From NCBI GenBank assembly GCA_028456385.1, contig JALNQF010000008.1, forward strand, positions 496,001 to 560,000: a DNA stretch of 64,000 nucleotides, given 5' to 3'. Source of the stretch: Ophiosphaerella korrae (Eukaryota; Ascomycota; Dothideomycetes; Pleosporales; Phaeosphaeriaceae). Shown piece after piece: positions 33,003-44,776 of the stretch (position 1 is the first letter of the stretch; every line of letters starts with the position of its first letter). A program made the position numbers and the translations under genes. Under the pieces are notes generated by a model. That model ran no database searches. It was not told where the DNA came from and was given only the letters and a program-made list of their open reading frames with translations.

Positions 33003-33946
33003 ATGCACATATTCCCCCTTATTGTTGTCACTGGTAGGTACATCAAATTTCTTCGAGAAGTCTTTTTGTGGCGCATGTTCTTCCGTTAGAGTCTGTTTAT
33101 GGGAAAAAGAAGCAGGATTTCTGTTGTCCTAGGTAATTTGCTAACAACGAGGAGCTTCCACGGCCGCCGAAGCTGTCAATTATGGTGCTCCAATCGATCC
33201 CATTTGGGCTCCTGCGCTTGCTCCTCGCGAAGGCTGTGCTAAGTTACCTCCTCTATGCGCTGGCAATGTCATGATGTATGGCTCAGCTACGATTCTAACG
33301 TACTTGTGTCCTGAGTCGGCTGCTCCTTCCACCGTCCGTGTCACTGTCACTGCGACTACGACGGTCACAACACTTCCTAGCGACGATGCTAAAAACCCTC
33401 CCAAGTACTTTTATTTCGTGCCATTCTTGCGCTCAAATTGACTGACGGGGTAGGAACGATTCGGTCAAACCTTCTGCTGAACCTACCACGACTACTACTC
33501 TTCGCTCCACATCGACTCGGTACACGACCATTACTATGACTCGCAAGAAGCAGTCAGTTTCGAAGATTGCTACCCCAGGGCCAGATTTCACAATTATATC
33601 CCCTGTTGCGTCTCCGCCAAGCCAGTCTACCAAGTCGTCCACTGTCAGCCAGCCTATCCACTCTTCTCGCAATGACGTTACCTCAATGGCCCCCAACACT
33701 ACCAGCAGTATGTTCTTCTCTACAACGATCGTCGGCTCGTCTATCCCTAGTGCTTCCCCAATATATCGCAACTCAACTGTCTCTGGCCACTACAGCATCC
33801 CGACCAATCACATTATGCAAGAGACAGATTGGGTTGAATCCTCAAAAGCCCTCGAAAACCGTAAGACGGGAGGTGTAGGTCAGATGAATGTTTCGTTCAT
33901 CGAGGTACTCCTTAGCATGATGGTGGCTGCCCACTTTCTTGCCTGA
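33003..33946 (+). CDS. Putative GPI-anchored, Ser/Thr-rich cell-wall protein
   Basis: Three exons: 33003-33033, 33152-33404 and 33454-33946, 258 residues. The N-terminus MHIFPLIVVTGASTAAEAVN is a probable signal peptide split by intron 1. A short Cys-containing domain (PREGCAKLPPLCAGNVMM then YLCPESA) is followed by Ser/Thr-rich tracts (TVRVTVTATTTVTT, TTTTTLRSTSTRYTTITMT) of the kind that carry O-mannose. The C-terminus VSFIEVLLSMMVAAHFLA is hydrophobic and ends without a basic tail, as expected of a GPI-attachment signal. No enzyme domain is visible. It is likely a structural or adhesin-like surface protein. Intron 1 uses an acceptor ending ACGAG, chosen because it keeps frame and has a GCTAAC branch site. 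Confidence 0.75.
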
Positions 33947-34886
33947 TCAACTTGAGCGAGAGTCTCAGAGGAAGGCCTAAGCATTGATGGCATCCAATGG
34001 CGTCAAAGACGGAAATTCGAGTGATGGAGTGAGTCAGGGTGGAATATGCGGCAAATGCGTTTGAATTTCCACCGATATGTACAATATCATCATGGCTGGG
34101 TACGTGACGAATGCCACGGGGGAATCTCACTATGACTAAATAAATATATGGCAACAAAATATATTTTTGCCTTTATGGCATGGCGTGATTGTTCGCAGCG
34201 TATTGACCAAATACAAGAGTCCCAAATAAAATTACCAGGTTGACATCATGCAGTTATGCTAGCTGTGATGATATATCCTCTCCGAGTATGTACACAATAC
34301 ACAGTACACAGGATACAGAGGAGCTAAACACTAGACATTGCCATGCTATCGTCACACGCAAACAAGCCACCCTATATTTTTTTCAGTCACCAACATCTTC
34401 GTCTCGCCAGGCCCAACTGTGCAGGTATATGCATGTCCCTTCTTCCTACATCACGATAAGAGATTTGGCATGCCCTCGAAAATCAAGAGAAGATGCAAAT
34501 GCTCGTAGTGCCAGCGATGCGTCATATCCAATCCCCATGCCATCTCATACAATGCCTGGCTGACTACATTTATGCCCCTTTTATGATCGCAACGGAATGA
34601 TCGAATGCCCTGCCGATGCAATATGCCTGTGTATCCTTGGCAGTTTCTCCAACGTGATGAGCTAAAAAATAATTGATATCAATGTAAAAAAAAATGGTGA
34701 GATTATGACACAAAATGACTTAAAAAGGAAAGATGATATCTGCAAAAGGTTAAATGTCAAGCCAGACAGTAATAGCAAAGCACCATACGCCTTGTGATGG
34801 GAGCTAAGTCTAGATCCGGTAAATACCCGGACGCACCCCTATATGTAAGGGGAAGGTGTGGTCTGGAGGGCTAGATTGTTTGATCA
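33947..34886. other. AT-rich intergenic between convergent genes
   Basis: 940 bp of low-complexity AT-rich 3' flank (runs of A near 34686). No gene or repeat recognised. Confidence 0.4.
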
Positions 34887-36953
34887 TCACTGCATCCTCT
34901 TCCTCTTACGGGCATCTTCCGGTTCATCTTCGTCTGCTCGCTCGGCGGTCTCTGCAGGATTAAGCAGCGAATGCACGTTCGAAGCCATGCTTGAGCGACG
35001 AGTTGGCGGTCCAGGTGTGTCAATACTTCTGAAAGGATACCTCGCACCAGGCAATGCCCACCCACTTTCAGCACTCAGATTAGATGGCGTGTTATCGTTT
35101 GTCAAAGGTGGAGTACCCTGTCTACTTGATTGCTGTCGCTTTGGCCCGCGGGGTAATTGGTAGCTTTCCAAAGCATCACGGAGCTGCTGGTCTCCGCCTC
35201 CAATGGGTGTTCGGTGTGGTGAAGAGGGCCACTGGGATGAATTGTGACCAGAAGCATACGGTGAGTGGGCAGGAGCAGGCGGAGGCGGCTGCGGTTGCCA
35301 GCCATGGGTGCGGATATCTGCCGAGGTATGCCGCCTATATAAGTTGTAAGGCGGGGATGAGCTAGGCGCTAGGTTGTTGTTCCCCAGATTTGTGCTTGTG
35401 CCCGGATGCTGGATTGAAGGGGGAGGTGGTGGGGGTGGCTGGTGGACCGCTGGGGTTCTGGCTGAAGAAGGAGAGTAATTACCCGTTCCTATTGAGCCGT
35501 ACCGTCTCGGAGAAATCGCAATATGGGCCGGGACTGGAGGCTTATATGGAGCTTGGCGCGAGATATTTGCTAAAGAACCTCTCCGTGACTCTGTCAAAGT
35601 GTCCATGGGAACCTGTCGTGGTGAGAGAGGGGGCCCGTTGCCACTATCGACTTGCATAAAGTAAGGCTGACGCGCAGAGAGCGGCTCTTCCGGCGCTTCC
35701 AAAGCACGCAACATCTCACTTTGGCGATTGATGTCACGTTGCATCAAGGCGACTTTCGGTAATGTGAGTACCTATGTCGCGCAAATAAGGTTTAAGCGGT
35801 GGTACGTACCATCCTTGTGAATCTGATTTTCCGGGTCTGGCATCATGGCCATAATATAACTTGTGAGCTCCTGATTCCACTAAGTGAGCCGTTAGCTGAC
35901 GTAGATTAGGTCTCGACACACGGGCTTACTTGGTGACATCGCATTATACCCTCCATCAGAACCAGAGTCTTTTGATTGAGATAAGCACATGTGTCTTCTG
36001 ACCGCTGCATGCGCGCATGCATATCATACAGATTATGCTCAAGGACATTGAGACGTGACTCGACTGGGTCCGGCATCGGCTCGACTGGGCCGGCTGGCGG
36101 ACCGGGTGGTAGTTTGGGCGCTGAAAAAGAGTCTCGATGAATGAGTGCGTGTCGCGATGCACGTCGCTTAATCTCTCGCAGGCCAACGAGATCCCCTCGC
36201 TTGAAGTTACCATTGCCATGTTTAAATTCCCACAAGGGTGAGTCTGGGGATCCAGTGTGGAAGACGTCGCTGACTATAGCCGAGTTAGCACATAGCCGGC
36301 TGTCTCGGGTAGATTGGACATGACTTGCCTTTATGGAAACCATACATGTTCAGCTGTCGGACGAAAGAGGAAATGTTGGTGTGCTTGAAGTAGGACCTGC
36401 ATGACTGGTTAGGCATATTAAAAAGGCCATAGCTCCGGGTCTAACGCACGACAAGACTTTGGAGAACTCGCTCGAGGGAGACATGACGAAGCTCTCATTG
36501 GTGCTTGACCAGGAGATGAGGTGCTGGATGCTATGGTCCTCGAGCATACTGTAGGCGCATCAGTCATGGCGTCGGAGATGGTGGCGCGCGGCAGGGTCGG
36601 GGGACCCACTTGTAGAGCTTGTGTATAAAGGCTGTCTGAACGACCTTGGGCTGTTGTGCGGCGGCAGCAGCACCGACGGCAGGCGCGGAAGAGCCGTTTG
36701 GCGAGGTGTTGCCTGAGTCGCCATTCGTTCGTGCTTGGTCTTGCGGGGCGGTATTTCGCTCAACGCTGGAGCAGTTGAGGGTTGGCGGGCCCATTGAAGA
36801 TGTCGAGGTGGGCGTAATGTCCATGGGGTCTCGTGGCGGCGCCAGCGTCGAGCTGGACGAGGGGAGGATTGGGATGGACTTGTGCAGATGCGACGAGTTG
36901 TGGGGATCGGGCGAGAAGGGGCTGCGGCGGGCTTCTGCAACCGAAGCCATCAT
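34887..36953 (-). CDS. SFL1: HSF-type transcription factor, SFL1 group
   Basis: Six exons on minus: 36610-36953, 36450-36548, 36329-36396, 35930-36273, 35810-35879 and 34887-35752, 596 residues. The HSF DNA-binding domain (about residues 105-215) is built across four exons: QTAFIHKLYNMLEDHSIQHL, the block ISWSSTNESFVMSPSSEFSK, YFKHTNISSFVRQLNMYGFH and SPLWEFKHGNGNFKRGD. A helical region with VESRLNVLEHNLYDMHARMQ probably trimerises. The C-terminus is a Pro/Ser-rich disordered tail ending in an acidic-basic patch. SFL1 factors repress or activate cell-surface, hyphal and stress genes in the nucleus. The third intron begins with GC rather than GT (36328) and ends GCTATAG. A 1.2-kb gene-free region upstream may be a long regulated promoter. 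Confidence 0.9.
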
Positions 36954-38125
36954 GGAGGATGGGGGTAGGGAGACAGGCCGCAAGGATGGAGGAGACTCGA
37001 CGAGGGTGCGAAGCGGTGTTGCGCGGAGCAGGCGCGGAGGAGCATGCGACGTGGATGGTCAGACTGGCAGGTCAGGTACTCGGGGTGTTCTAGCGCAATG
37101 GCGACTTTGGTGGAAAGAGGACCCAGGCCAGTTGGGCTGAGGGTTCGGTGCTTTTTAGTGGGATCGTCGAGGCCTGGAAAGGAGCTCGAGCATGCAGCGC
37201 AGCATATGCAGCTCTGGCCGATCGCGAGCGCAGGGTTGCCCGAGATGCCCGAGCGTGGACGAGAGCGCCTGGTGCTCTGGAAGTGTGCGTGTGCGTGGGC
37301 GTGGGCGTGGGCGTGGGCAGAGCCCCATGTGCGTGCAGCGCCGAACGATGCAGGGAGGGGGAAGGGAGCGCGAGCTGAGTGGTACGGGACCGGGCGTGTG
37401 AGTGGTGGTTGGTCACGTACTTACTGGCTTACCTTGGTAGCTGGGTGAGTGCTTGGTTGTCGACTTGGTTGTGTGCTTTTTTTTGGCTATGTGCTTGGTA
37501 CGAGACTATCTACTGGCAGTAGGTAATCAGCTAATACTTATGGGCAGTCTAGGTATGCCAGTTCTGGGCCCCAATCCTCCGCGTGGCAGTCGAGGGCAGC
37601 CCGCCTTCCGCTTTCGCTCTCTCACTCCTCTGTGCCGAGAGACTGACTGACCCCTCCCCCTTGTGTGCGTCGCATCCTTCATCCATGTCCTCCACTGCCC
37701 ACTGAAACACTCGACTTGACAATTAACCTGCTCCAAATGCTGCTAGAACGTTACATGTCTCTGCTGCGGGGCCGCCGAAAAAGATCCGATGGGCAATGTT
37801 ATATTGAACCCTCGGCTAGCAGCACCCCAGTCTCTCCCTCTTCCTTCCCAGTTCCTGCCTACTCTACTCCACACGCCACTAGCTACGTATACCGGTCCAC
37901 GCTGCTCGCGCAACCTGCCGTGCCTCCATGTCAAACCGCTGCCGCCACGCGCGCCATCGGGGGGCTTGCTGTCGCTAGCTGCCGGTATCTGGTCCTGGCA
38001 GATCCGCAACACCAAGGGGCGGTCCGCACTTTTAGCTGTCTTACCGTCTGTGCTTGCTTCTTGACCGCAGCCGCGACACCAATGCACCCTGCCACGAGTC
38101 ATAAATTGTCATCATCCACACAATC
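36954..38125. promoter_or_regulatory. Long shared upstream region of SFL1 and F-box genes
   Basis: 1.17 kb between divergent start codons, GC-rich near SFL1. It includes four perfect copies of GTGGGC at 37295-37318, preceded by GTGTGC repeats, so a purine-rich tract lies about 350 bp upstream of SFL1. Several frames open on both strands from composition only. Confidence 0.45.
37295..37318 (+). repeat. Tandem hexamer (GTGGGC)4
   Basis: Four exact head-to-tail copies of GTGGGC, preceded by GTGTGC/GTGCGT variants from about 37283. Short simple repeat in the SFL1 upstream region. Confidence 0.9.
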
Positions 38126-39751
38126 ATGGACCTGCATGCCATGACGGCCGCGTTCAATCGCCTGCAAACAAATCACGCCAGACGCGACGTCGTCGATGCC
38201 CTCCTTGCTCAACTAACCCCCCATGAATGGCGAAGAATCCAAAACATTACCGCCGCCCGCGCCTTCCACTATGACATCATCGCCCATCTTCCTCTCGAGC
38301 TCGTCGCTGCCATCTTTGCCTATCTCGATCCCTCCGTGCCATATCGTCTTCGCCGCGTCTCCCGCCAGTGGTGTCACGTGTTACACAGTCCTGATGTCCT
38401 CAAAAAGTCTCTCCGTTCCTGGCTCGACCTGCAGGGCGCCGACCATGGCCTATTCGAGCGCAAAGCCAAGCAAATACATGCTTTTCGTCACGGCAACCCA
38501 AATTTGCGTTTCGCCATGCACACTAATGACCTGGTCTCCATTGGCCATTCCATCTTGGTAGAGGACACCCTCATATGGATTAGTCTGCCACAAATGCAAA
38601 AGCCAAACACCATCTACCTTTTCAACTTCAAAGCATGGAACCTGCAAATCCTCCATGGAGACGCACGTGAGACCATACGCCATCTCTTTGCATCTAATGA
38701 CCTTGTCGGCTTCGCAACACATGGGACCCTGTGTTACGTTTGGGATCTTGACACCTGTGAGAAACGTAAGTTCAGAGTGCCCAACTCTGACATGTTTCAG
38801 TCAATCACTTGTCGTGGGCGGTTTGTTGCCTGTGCTGGATGCCTTGACGCTCACGCTTTGGTATACATTTGGAGCTATGACACCCAACAAGGCGTTTCCT
38901 TCACTATCAGTTATAACACTACGCTCTTCACTTCCCCTCCGTCAAATGCATGTGTTCAACACCATGGGCTAGCCCTGCTTCTGCAGCCGAAGGAAAAACA
39001 TATCATCGTTTTCGCTGATGGGTTCTGTTCCGTCCACCGTCGACACAACCCTAGCCGGGATACCCCTAGAGGTCAATCTGGCACGATTTCTTATAGTCAA
39101 TTCACATATACAGGTCAATGTCTTTCCGAATCAAAATTCTACCCCGAATGCCATTTCGCCAGAGGTCCTCCATATACTCTCAACAATCAATTTACACCAA
39201 CCGACCGCAATGGCACTTTCAGAATCAAAAGGGGTGAAATGAGTCTACGGTTCGATGAGAATACCAACACGTTCACGGAGCCGCAGAATACTGGACATCC
39301 CGAAGACCACATATGGGCCACTTGTATGGTTTTCTGGTGGAATGACATCTTCTTCGGTATTGGACAATCAAAAGCAGTACTTGCACAATTGTGTATTGGG
39401 TTAGTATAAACCTCTCCCACCTAGCAATCACCCTTCACTTCCAGCTATTCCAGACTCCCGGCCCTTTCTTCAATCTTACTGACATGATAAAGGGACAAGA
39501 AACAATTCAAGCCGCTCATCACTAAAATAAAGCATATCGGACTTGGTGATGGGTTTAGATTACTCGATGTCATACATGATAAGAAGCAACAGTGTCTCCT
39601 TCTCAATGACAAATTCGTCATCTGTGTAATGGAAAAGGGATTCGAGGTTCTCTACTATGGTGAAAATCTGGACACGAAGGAGAATAACACCTTTTTTCGA
39701 GGCTCGGAGAAACTAATCAGCATTGTGGGAGGCGTAGTCGAGTTAGAATAA
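38126..39751 (+). CDS. F-box protein
   Basis: Two exons: 38126-39399 and 39493-39751, 510 residues. An F-box lies at about residues 50-95 (DIIAHLPLELVAAIFAYLDP, then YRLRRVSRQWCHVLHSPDVL). The rest is beta-rich, with strands such as LVEDTLIWISLP, FASNDLVGFATHGTLCYVWD and RGRFVACAGCLDAHALVYIW, and probably folds as a degenerate propeller that recruits a substrate to an SCF ubiquitin ligase. The substrate is unknown. The second exon was found by frame: the first frame stops 10 bp after the donor, whereas the exon at 39493 continues with KKQFKPLITKIKHIGLGDGF and ends in SIVGGVVELE. The acceptor is ATAAAG. Confidence 0.83.
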
Positions 39752-40107
39752 TGAGCAACATAGTGGCGACAAACAGGGGCGCTGTTGAGCCACTGTGAGA
39801 TGTCAGTGGTATAACCTTCACCTTGAATGTTGCCAGTGAATACCTAGGTAGGGGTGCATGAACCCTGACAGGCTGCAGCATGGTACCCCTCGATTTCGTT
39901 AGCGCGGGTGCGGCGCATGGTGGGGCTTTGCTGAGGCAGATCGAATTACCGGCCGAGTCCGGTCACTTACTACCTTCCCCATTCTTCGTTTGACTCTGCC
40001 CTGCCTAAGTTTTTTTTTTTTTTTCCCCTTGGAACAGAAGCATTCTATTAACATTCAGTTTTCAGCCCCCAGATTTTTTCAACTTGAACCATCACCTTCA
40101 GCCCAAC
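39752..40107. promoter_or_regulatory. XPT1 upstream region with poly-T tract
   Basis: 356 bp containing a 15-base T run (40010-40024) about 85 bp upstream of the start codon, a typical fungal nucleosome-free-region element. Confidence 0.5.
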
Positions 40108-41084
40108 ATGGTCGAGAAACTCTACGTTACATATAACCAGGTAAGTGACCCAGGAATATTTTCTTTGACTGCACAAGCATGTGTCATATATCTCGACATA
40201 CTGCTGGGAATTTTAACGAAGCAGTGGGGTGCATCAACGTCATGTTTCTCATGCATATGTGACGCATCATATGCTGCACAACCATAATCACAATCACTCG
40301 CATATATTACGCTTTACATTCTATGCGCATTCTACCTCGCAGACAGCACCAGTACTGACCCATGTGATCCCCACAGGTCCACAAGCTCTGCCAGGAAGCG
40401 GCCGATCAAATTCTTAATGAATTCAAGCCTAACCTCATGATCGCTATTGGCGGCGGCGGCTATGTCCCCGCGCGCATCCTGCGGTAAGTAAACATCCCAC
40501 GGCGTCTTCTCCCTTCCCAAGGATTCAACTATTCAACTCCTAACACAATTCCAGATCATTCCTCAAGAAACCTGATAGCCCCAACATCCCCATCCAAGCC
40601 ATCGGCCTGTCCCTCTACGAACAACTCGGCACCGGTTCCGAGGTCGAAGTCCCTGGTACAAAAGTCACTCGCACACAATGGCTCGACCTTTCCTCTTTGG
40701 AGATGGCAAATCTCATCGGCAAGAACGTGTTGATCGTAGATGAGGTTGATGACACACGCACAACGCTCGAGTACGCGGTGCGCGAACTGGAAAAGGATGT
40801 CGAGGCCGCAGTGCAGAAGCTGGGTCGTCAAGGAGAGACGACAAACTTCAGCATCTTCGTCTTGCATAACAAGGACAAGACGAAGAAAGGTAACCTGCCC
40901 CAAGAAATTCTGCATGGGAGGTATATTGCGGCACGAACAGTAGGAGACGTCTGGATCAATTATCCGTGGGAGGCAACGTAAGTTCAATCCCTGTGCACCG
41001 AAATGCGAGGGCTGAAATTGACTGACGTTGGATAGTGATATTGATGAGCACGATCGCTTATCTCGCGAGCAGGAGCCCAAGTAA
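40108..41084 (+). CDS. XPT1: Xanthine/hypoxanthine-type purine phosphoribosyltransferase (XPT1-like)
   Basis: Four exons: 40108-40140, 40377-40483, 40555-40977 and 41036-41084, 203 residues. The first exon encodes only MVEKLYVTYNQ and is followed by a long 236-nt intron. The PRTase fold shows MIAIGGGGYVPARILR (N-terminal loop) and the PRPP-binding motif NVLIVDEVDDTRTTL. Near the C-terminus GDVWINYPWEATDIDEHDR closes the active site as in xanthine-guanine PRTases. The enzyme salvages xanthine (and probably guanine/hypoxanthine) to the nucleotide using PRPP in the cytosol. Length equals that of yeast Xpt1. The family is clear; the preferred base is inferred. Confidence 0.9.
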
Positions 41085-41629
41085 GCGCCGACATCAACGT
41101 CCTACTCAATGGGCTATTGGAGAGGACAAAAAAAGCATGACATCTAAGCATTTGCGGTTTGGGCATACGGAGTTTGTGGGGAAAAGGCTGGCAAAGCCCT
41201 GAATCAAATTAAGCCAAAAGATCTCATCGGATCTGATCTGACCTAGCAATATCATTCAACTTGATGACAACCAGACCTGAATCCATCTCACGCAATCAAA
41301 TTAAACCCAAAGTGCAAAACATGGAAGGGTCATAACATCATGATCATTAACCCAACAAAACCAAACCATCCTAGCCTTAAACCGGGAGAATATCCTTCGC
41401 GTGACCAATGTCCACATCCTCGCCGCCCACACAAAAGGGGGTATATGGTAAGTTACATATAATACAAGAAAAATTCAGAGAAATCTCCATGCCCCAAACA
41501 AATGCTACGCCAGTATGTATGCAAATGACAGTGACGCTAAGAATGCTACACGCTCTCTCCTCCACAATCCATGACAAAAAAGAAAAGAATATTGCACAGT
41601 GTGACTTTTCAAGAAACTTTTTTTTTTTT
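41085..41629. other. Intergenic between convergent genes
   Basis: 545 bp of AT-rich 3' flank; poly-T of about 11 bases near 41619. No gene recognised. Confidence 0.4.
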
Positions 41630-44600
41630 TTACATCCTCATTTTCCTGAACTTTCGAGACGCTTTTCTTCTCAAACCATTCATGCCTCTCTTGACGCTGT
41701 CATTGTCTGTCTCGTCGTCTTTTGGTGGTGGTGGCGAAAGTTCGTTTCCTCGGTTGCTGCGGACAGACGTCTGATGGGACATCAGATTCTGCTCCCTCCA
41801 GAACATGCGCTTTTGATCGATTACACTTTGTGACAGATTGCCAAAGCCTTTCTTTACAAAGGCCAAATCGTGCAGGATGTTAGGATCCAGGCACGTTCGC
41901 GGCAAATTCTGCACAATCATGAAGATTTCGGGGTCGATAGGCCGATACTTTCGAATATCTGGCTCGCTCAGCTTAAAGATGGCAAGCGCATAGCGGTAGA
42001 GGGCTCGTGGCCCTTCGTATAGGAAAGCATCCCAGACTCGGAGAACGGTTTCAATGGGAAGAACACCGACGAAGATGCTCATAAACCAAGACGTGCATGA
42101 TAAAGCGACAGTTGGCTGACGCTGAAACTTTGAATTCGGGTGGGCATTGGAACCGGCACCGCTGTTGATCAGGTCCGTATCGTTGATCGAGGCCCAAACC
42201 TTTGGAAGATAGTCCTTGATCAACATCATGAGTACGTTAACCTCGGTGTTGGCGAGACTACGGGCATGCGCGCCAGGAAGATGGTTTTGTGTAATGATTG
42301 TTAGCATAACAAAAGACCGCTCCTTATCCTGTTTCAAGAAGAGAAGTAAGAGTCCAGCAATGAAGTTAAGAGACTGGCAATAGCCGATGCTAGGGTTGTT
42401 CAAGGCAAAGCAGGAGAGAACCTCGCGTAGGTCCTGTATGAGTTTCGGCTCCTCATCAGACTCCCCATCTAGTAGATCTGTAGCCGGCTCGGGACGAAAG
42501 TGAATGTTGTCGGGAAAGGTTCGATCGAGATCGCGCTCGATTGCGTCTTTGTCATCCTTGTTGAGCTCGCCTTGATTGACTCGAGCTGCTAACGACGCAT
42601 AGAGGCCTACCATTTCCTTCTGTGTGATTGTATGTTGTCCACCAGAGTAGTACCACCACATTGCCCCACGCCATTCTGGGGGATAGCCTTTTCGAGCGTA
42701 TCGTTTGACCTTTTCGCACATTTCGGGGAATTTAGTAGGGTCAGTTGTCGGAAGGCCCTGTTTCGACATCAACGCGATCCACTTATTCCTCCGTCGCGAA
42801 ATGTGCTCCTCATACTTTATGGCCCATACATTGTGCTGCTGAGCGCTGATCTTATCGGACGCCTTTTTGAACCCATAGCGATCCCTTTCTACCGGGCTTG
42901 CAAGTTTGCGCAATGGGGGGGAAACTGTGTTCGTATCCTGGGGTAACGTCATAGGGGCCTTCCGGACTGCTGCAGATTTTGGACCCGCTGCAACGGTTGA
43001 AGCCATCATGCCCAAGTCAAATAGAGCACTCTTTCGATCGTATACGCTAGTTGACGCTCGACGAGGGATTGCCTCATCTTCATCTAATTCAGGAAGCGGG
43101 TTTGACTTCTTTAATGGGGGGGATTGGATGGCGGCAGGTCCATCTCTGCCTACACCAGAATCGGTTGATATTGTTCTTGCGGCACTTGGCTTCTTACTAT
43201 GCCTTTTCGAGTATGCGCCAATCTCAGCCCAATCCTGACGTGATAACCGCGACTTGTTTGGCGGCAACTGAGGAAGTTTAGCGATCTCGCGATGGATGTT
43301 CATCAATTGTGAACGGTTGGTACTTTGACCATTCAGTACAGGCCGGGAGTGTGGTGCCTGGTTTGGACGAATGTTGGTACCAGTGGCACCAAAGGCCAAA
43401 GTCTGGACTGAAATCAGCTCTCGCCGGGGTAATTCTTCGCTTGACCGCATTTGCTGTTCTTCCTTTTGCTTTTTGATTGCTTTAGAAGTGTTCGAGTTGT
43501 TGTGAACCGAAATCATATTCGTCTCACGGTTGGGGGAGATACCTTCTTGCTTGGGGTCACTGTGTACTGAAGTGAGCTGCTCAGTATTGCTGTCTGATGA
43601 GTCCTGAACGTCGAATGCTGGTCGCTCATCCCAATCTTTGAGGCGGTCGGAGGAATGGAAAGAGCTTAGAGAGTCTAAATCACGCGACGGAGTCTGTGAC
43701 AATCCAGGAGGTTCCGAGTCTAGGGCTATGGGCGAGGAACTGAGTCTGCTTTGGCTGGTTTGGCTAGAAGGATCCATATCATCGCCCTCATCCTCATCCT
43801 CGTCATAACAGTACGAGTCGATTACATCATCGACGGCATCCATGTAGTAATCTTCTTCAGGCACCTGGGAGATTGGTCTATTTTCAGGCGATTCATCACG
43901 ATACTGTAGACGATCACGTGAGTGGTCTCGCGAGTAGATGCTTGCCTGCCGTTCGCTGACAACAGAGCTCCGTGCGGTCGCTATGCTGCTCCTCTCGGTC
44001 TCACTTGCCTCCATCAGGTTCGACGAAGCATAGGTAGCGCCAGATTTGAAGCTCGCTCGAGGTTCATCGCCACGAAACTGGCGAGGTGGAGGAGGGTAGT
44101 AGTCTGTGTGTGACCAGTTCGGGACGCCTCGATTTGGTTTGTATGTGCCAGAGAGATTCGCTCGGTCGTTCCTCAGCTGGCCATAATCGGGTATGGATGT
44201 GACTGACCGTAGCGGCGGGTGGGACTGGAGAGCAGTCTGTGAAGAGCTGGTCATTCCACGAGACCTTTGTGGGACAATGGCATTGGGAACGTCCTCGGCC
44301 GACGAGTTCCAGTGTGGCCCAGTGAGGTGTACAGGGTTGCTGGCCAAGGGATTGTAGATGGCGCGGAGGTCGGGGGAGCCAGGGCCACTGGCTTGTCTGC
44401 TCATTGCAGGAGCAAAGGTTGGTGATGGGAGAGGAGGGTCTGAGCGTGGAAAGCCATTGCCGGGCTGGATTGGCGAGGGAATGGCAGCATGACGGAGGAG
44501 TGAGGGGGCGCGCTGGCGAGGGGGATATTTGGGCGAGGGAAGGCCGATGGGAGGGAGTGGAGGGCTGTTTGATGAGGCCGGGCTATAGGTTTGGCCATCG

Positions 44601-44776
44601 TTGGCGGGGTGGCTTGCGGTGTTGTCCATGTGCAGGTGTGTAGGATGTCTCGAACGGCCCGAACCAAAACCCTTTCTGCGGCCGGCATGATGGTGCTGGG
44701 GCTGCGGAGACGCAGGCGGAGTGAACTCTGGCGACCGGTAGGACAGGATGGCGGGCTTTGCGGCGGCGTCACCCAT
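41630..44776 (-). CDS. TBC-domain Rab GTPase-activating protein
   Basis: Single exon of 1048 residues. About 650 residues of Ser/Pro/Arg-rich disordered sequence with acidic stretches (CYDEDEDEGDDMDP) precede the TBC domain at about 690-960. The domain starts at RYARKGYPPEWRGAMWWYYS. The dual catalytic fingers are both visible: IERDLDRTFPDN (Arg finger, IxxDxxR type) and IGYCQSLNFIAG (Gln finger, YxQ). Later blocks are ALSCTSWFMSIFVGVLPIET and RVWDAFLYEGPRALYRYALA. The protein should accelerate GTP hydrolysis on a Rab in vesicle traffic; target Rab unknown. Intron-less state over 3.1 kb is unusual beside its multi-exon neighbours. C-terminus is basic (LRRKASRKFRKMRM). Confidence 0.93.
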   Translation of the reverse strand: MGDAAAKPAILSYRSPEFTPPASPQPQHHHAGRRKGFGSGRSRHPTHLHMDNTASHPANDGQTYSPASSNSPPLPPIGLPSPKYPPRQRAPSLLRHAAIPSPIQPGNGFPRSDPPLPSPTFAPAMSRQASGPGSPDLRAIYNPLASNPVHLTGPHWNSSAEDVPNAIVPQRSRGMTSSSQTALQSHPPLRSVTSIPDYGQLRNDRANLSGTYKPNRGVPNWSHTDYYPPPPRQFRGDEPRASFKSGATYASSNLMEASETERSSIATARSSVVSERQASIYSRDHSRDRLQYRDESPENRPISQVPEEDYYMDAVDDVIDSYCYDEDEDEGDDMDPSSQTSQSRLSSSPIALDSEPPGLSQTPSRDLDSLSSFHSSDRLKDWDERPAFDVQDSSDSNTEQLTSVHSDPKQEGISPNRETNMISVHNNSNTSKAIKKQKEEQQMRSSEELPRRELISVQTLAFGATGTNIRPNQAPHSRPVLNGQSTNRSQLMNIHREIAKLPQLPPNKSRLSRQDWAEIGAYSKRHSKKPSAARTISTDSGVGRDGPAAIQSPPLKKSNPLPELDEDEAIPRRASTSVYDRKSALFDLGMMASTVAAGPKSAAVRKAPMTLPQDTNTVSPPLRKLASPVERDRYGFKKASDKISAQQHNVWAIKYEEHISRRRNKWIALMSKQGLPTTDPTKFPEMCEKVKRYARKGYPPEWRGAMWWYYSGGQHTITQKEMVGLYASLAARVNQGELNKDDKDAIERDLDRTFPDNIHFRPEPATDLLDGESDEEPKLIQDLREVLSCFALNNPSIGYCQSLNFIAGLLLLFLKQDKERSFVMLTIITQNHLPGAHARSLANTEVNVLMMLIKDYLPKVWASINDTDLINSGAGSNAHPNSKFQRQPTVALSCTSWFMSIFVGVLPIETVLRVWDAFLYEGPRALYRYALAIFKLSEPDIRKYRPIDPEIFMIVQNLPRTCLDPNILHDLAFVKKGFGNLSQSVIDQKRMFWREQNLMSHQTSVRSNRGNELSPPPPKDDETDNDSVKRGMNGLRRKASRKFRKMRM

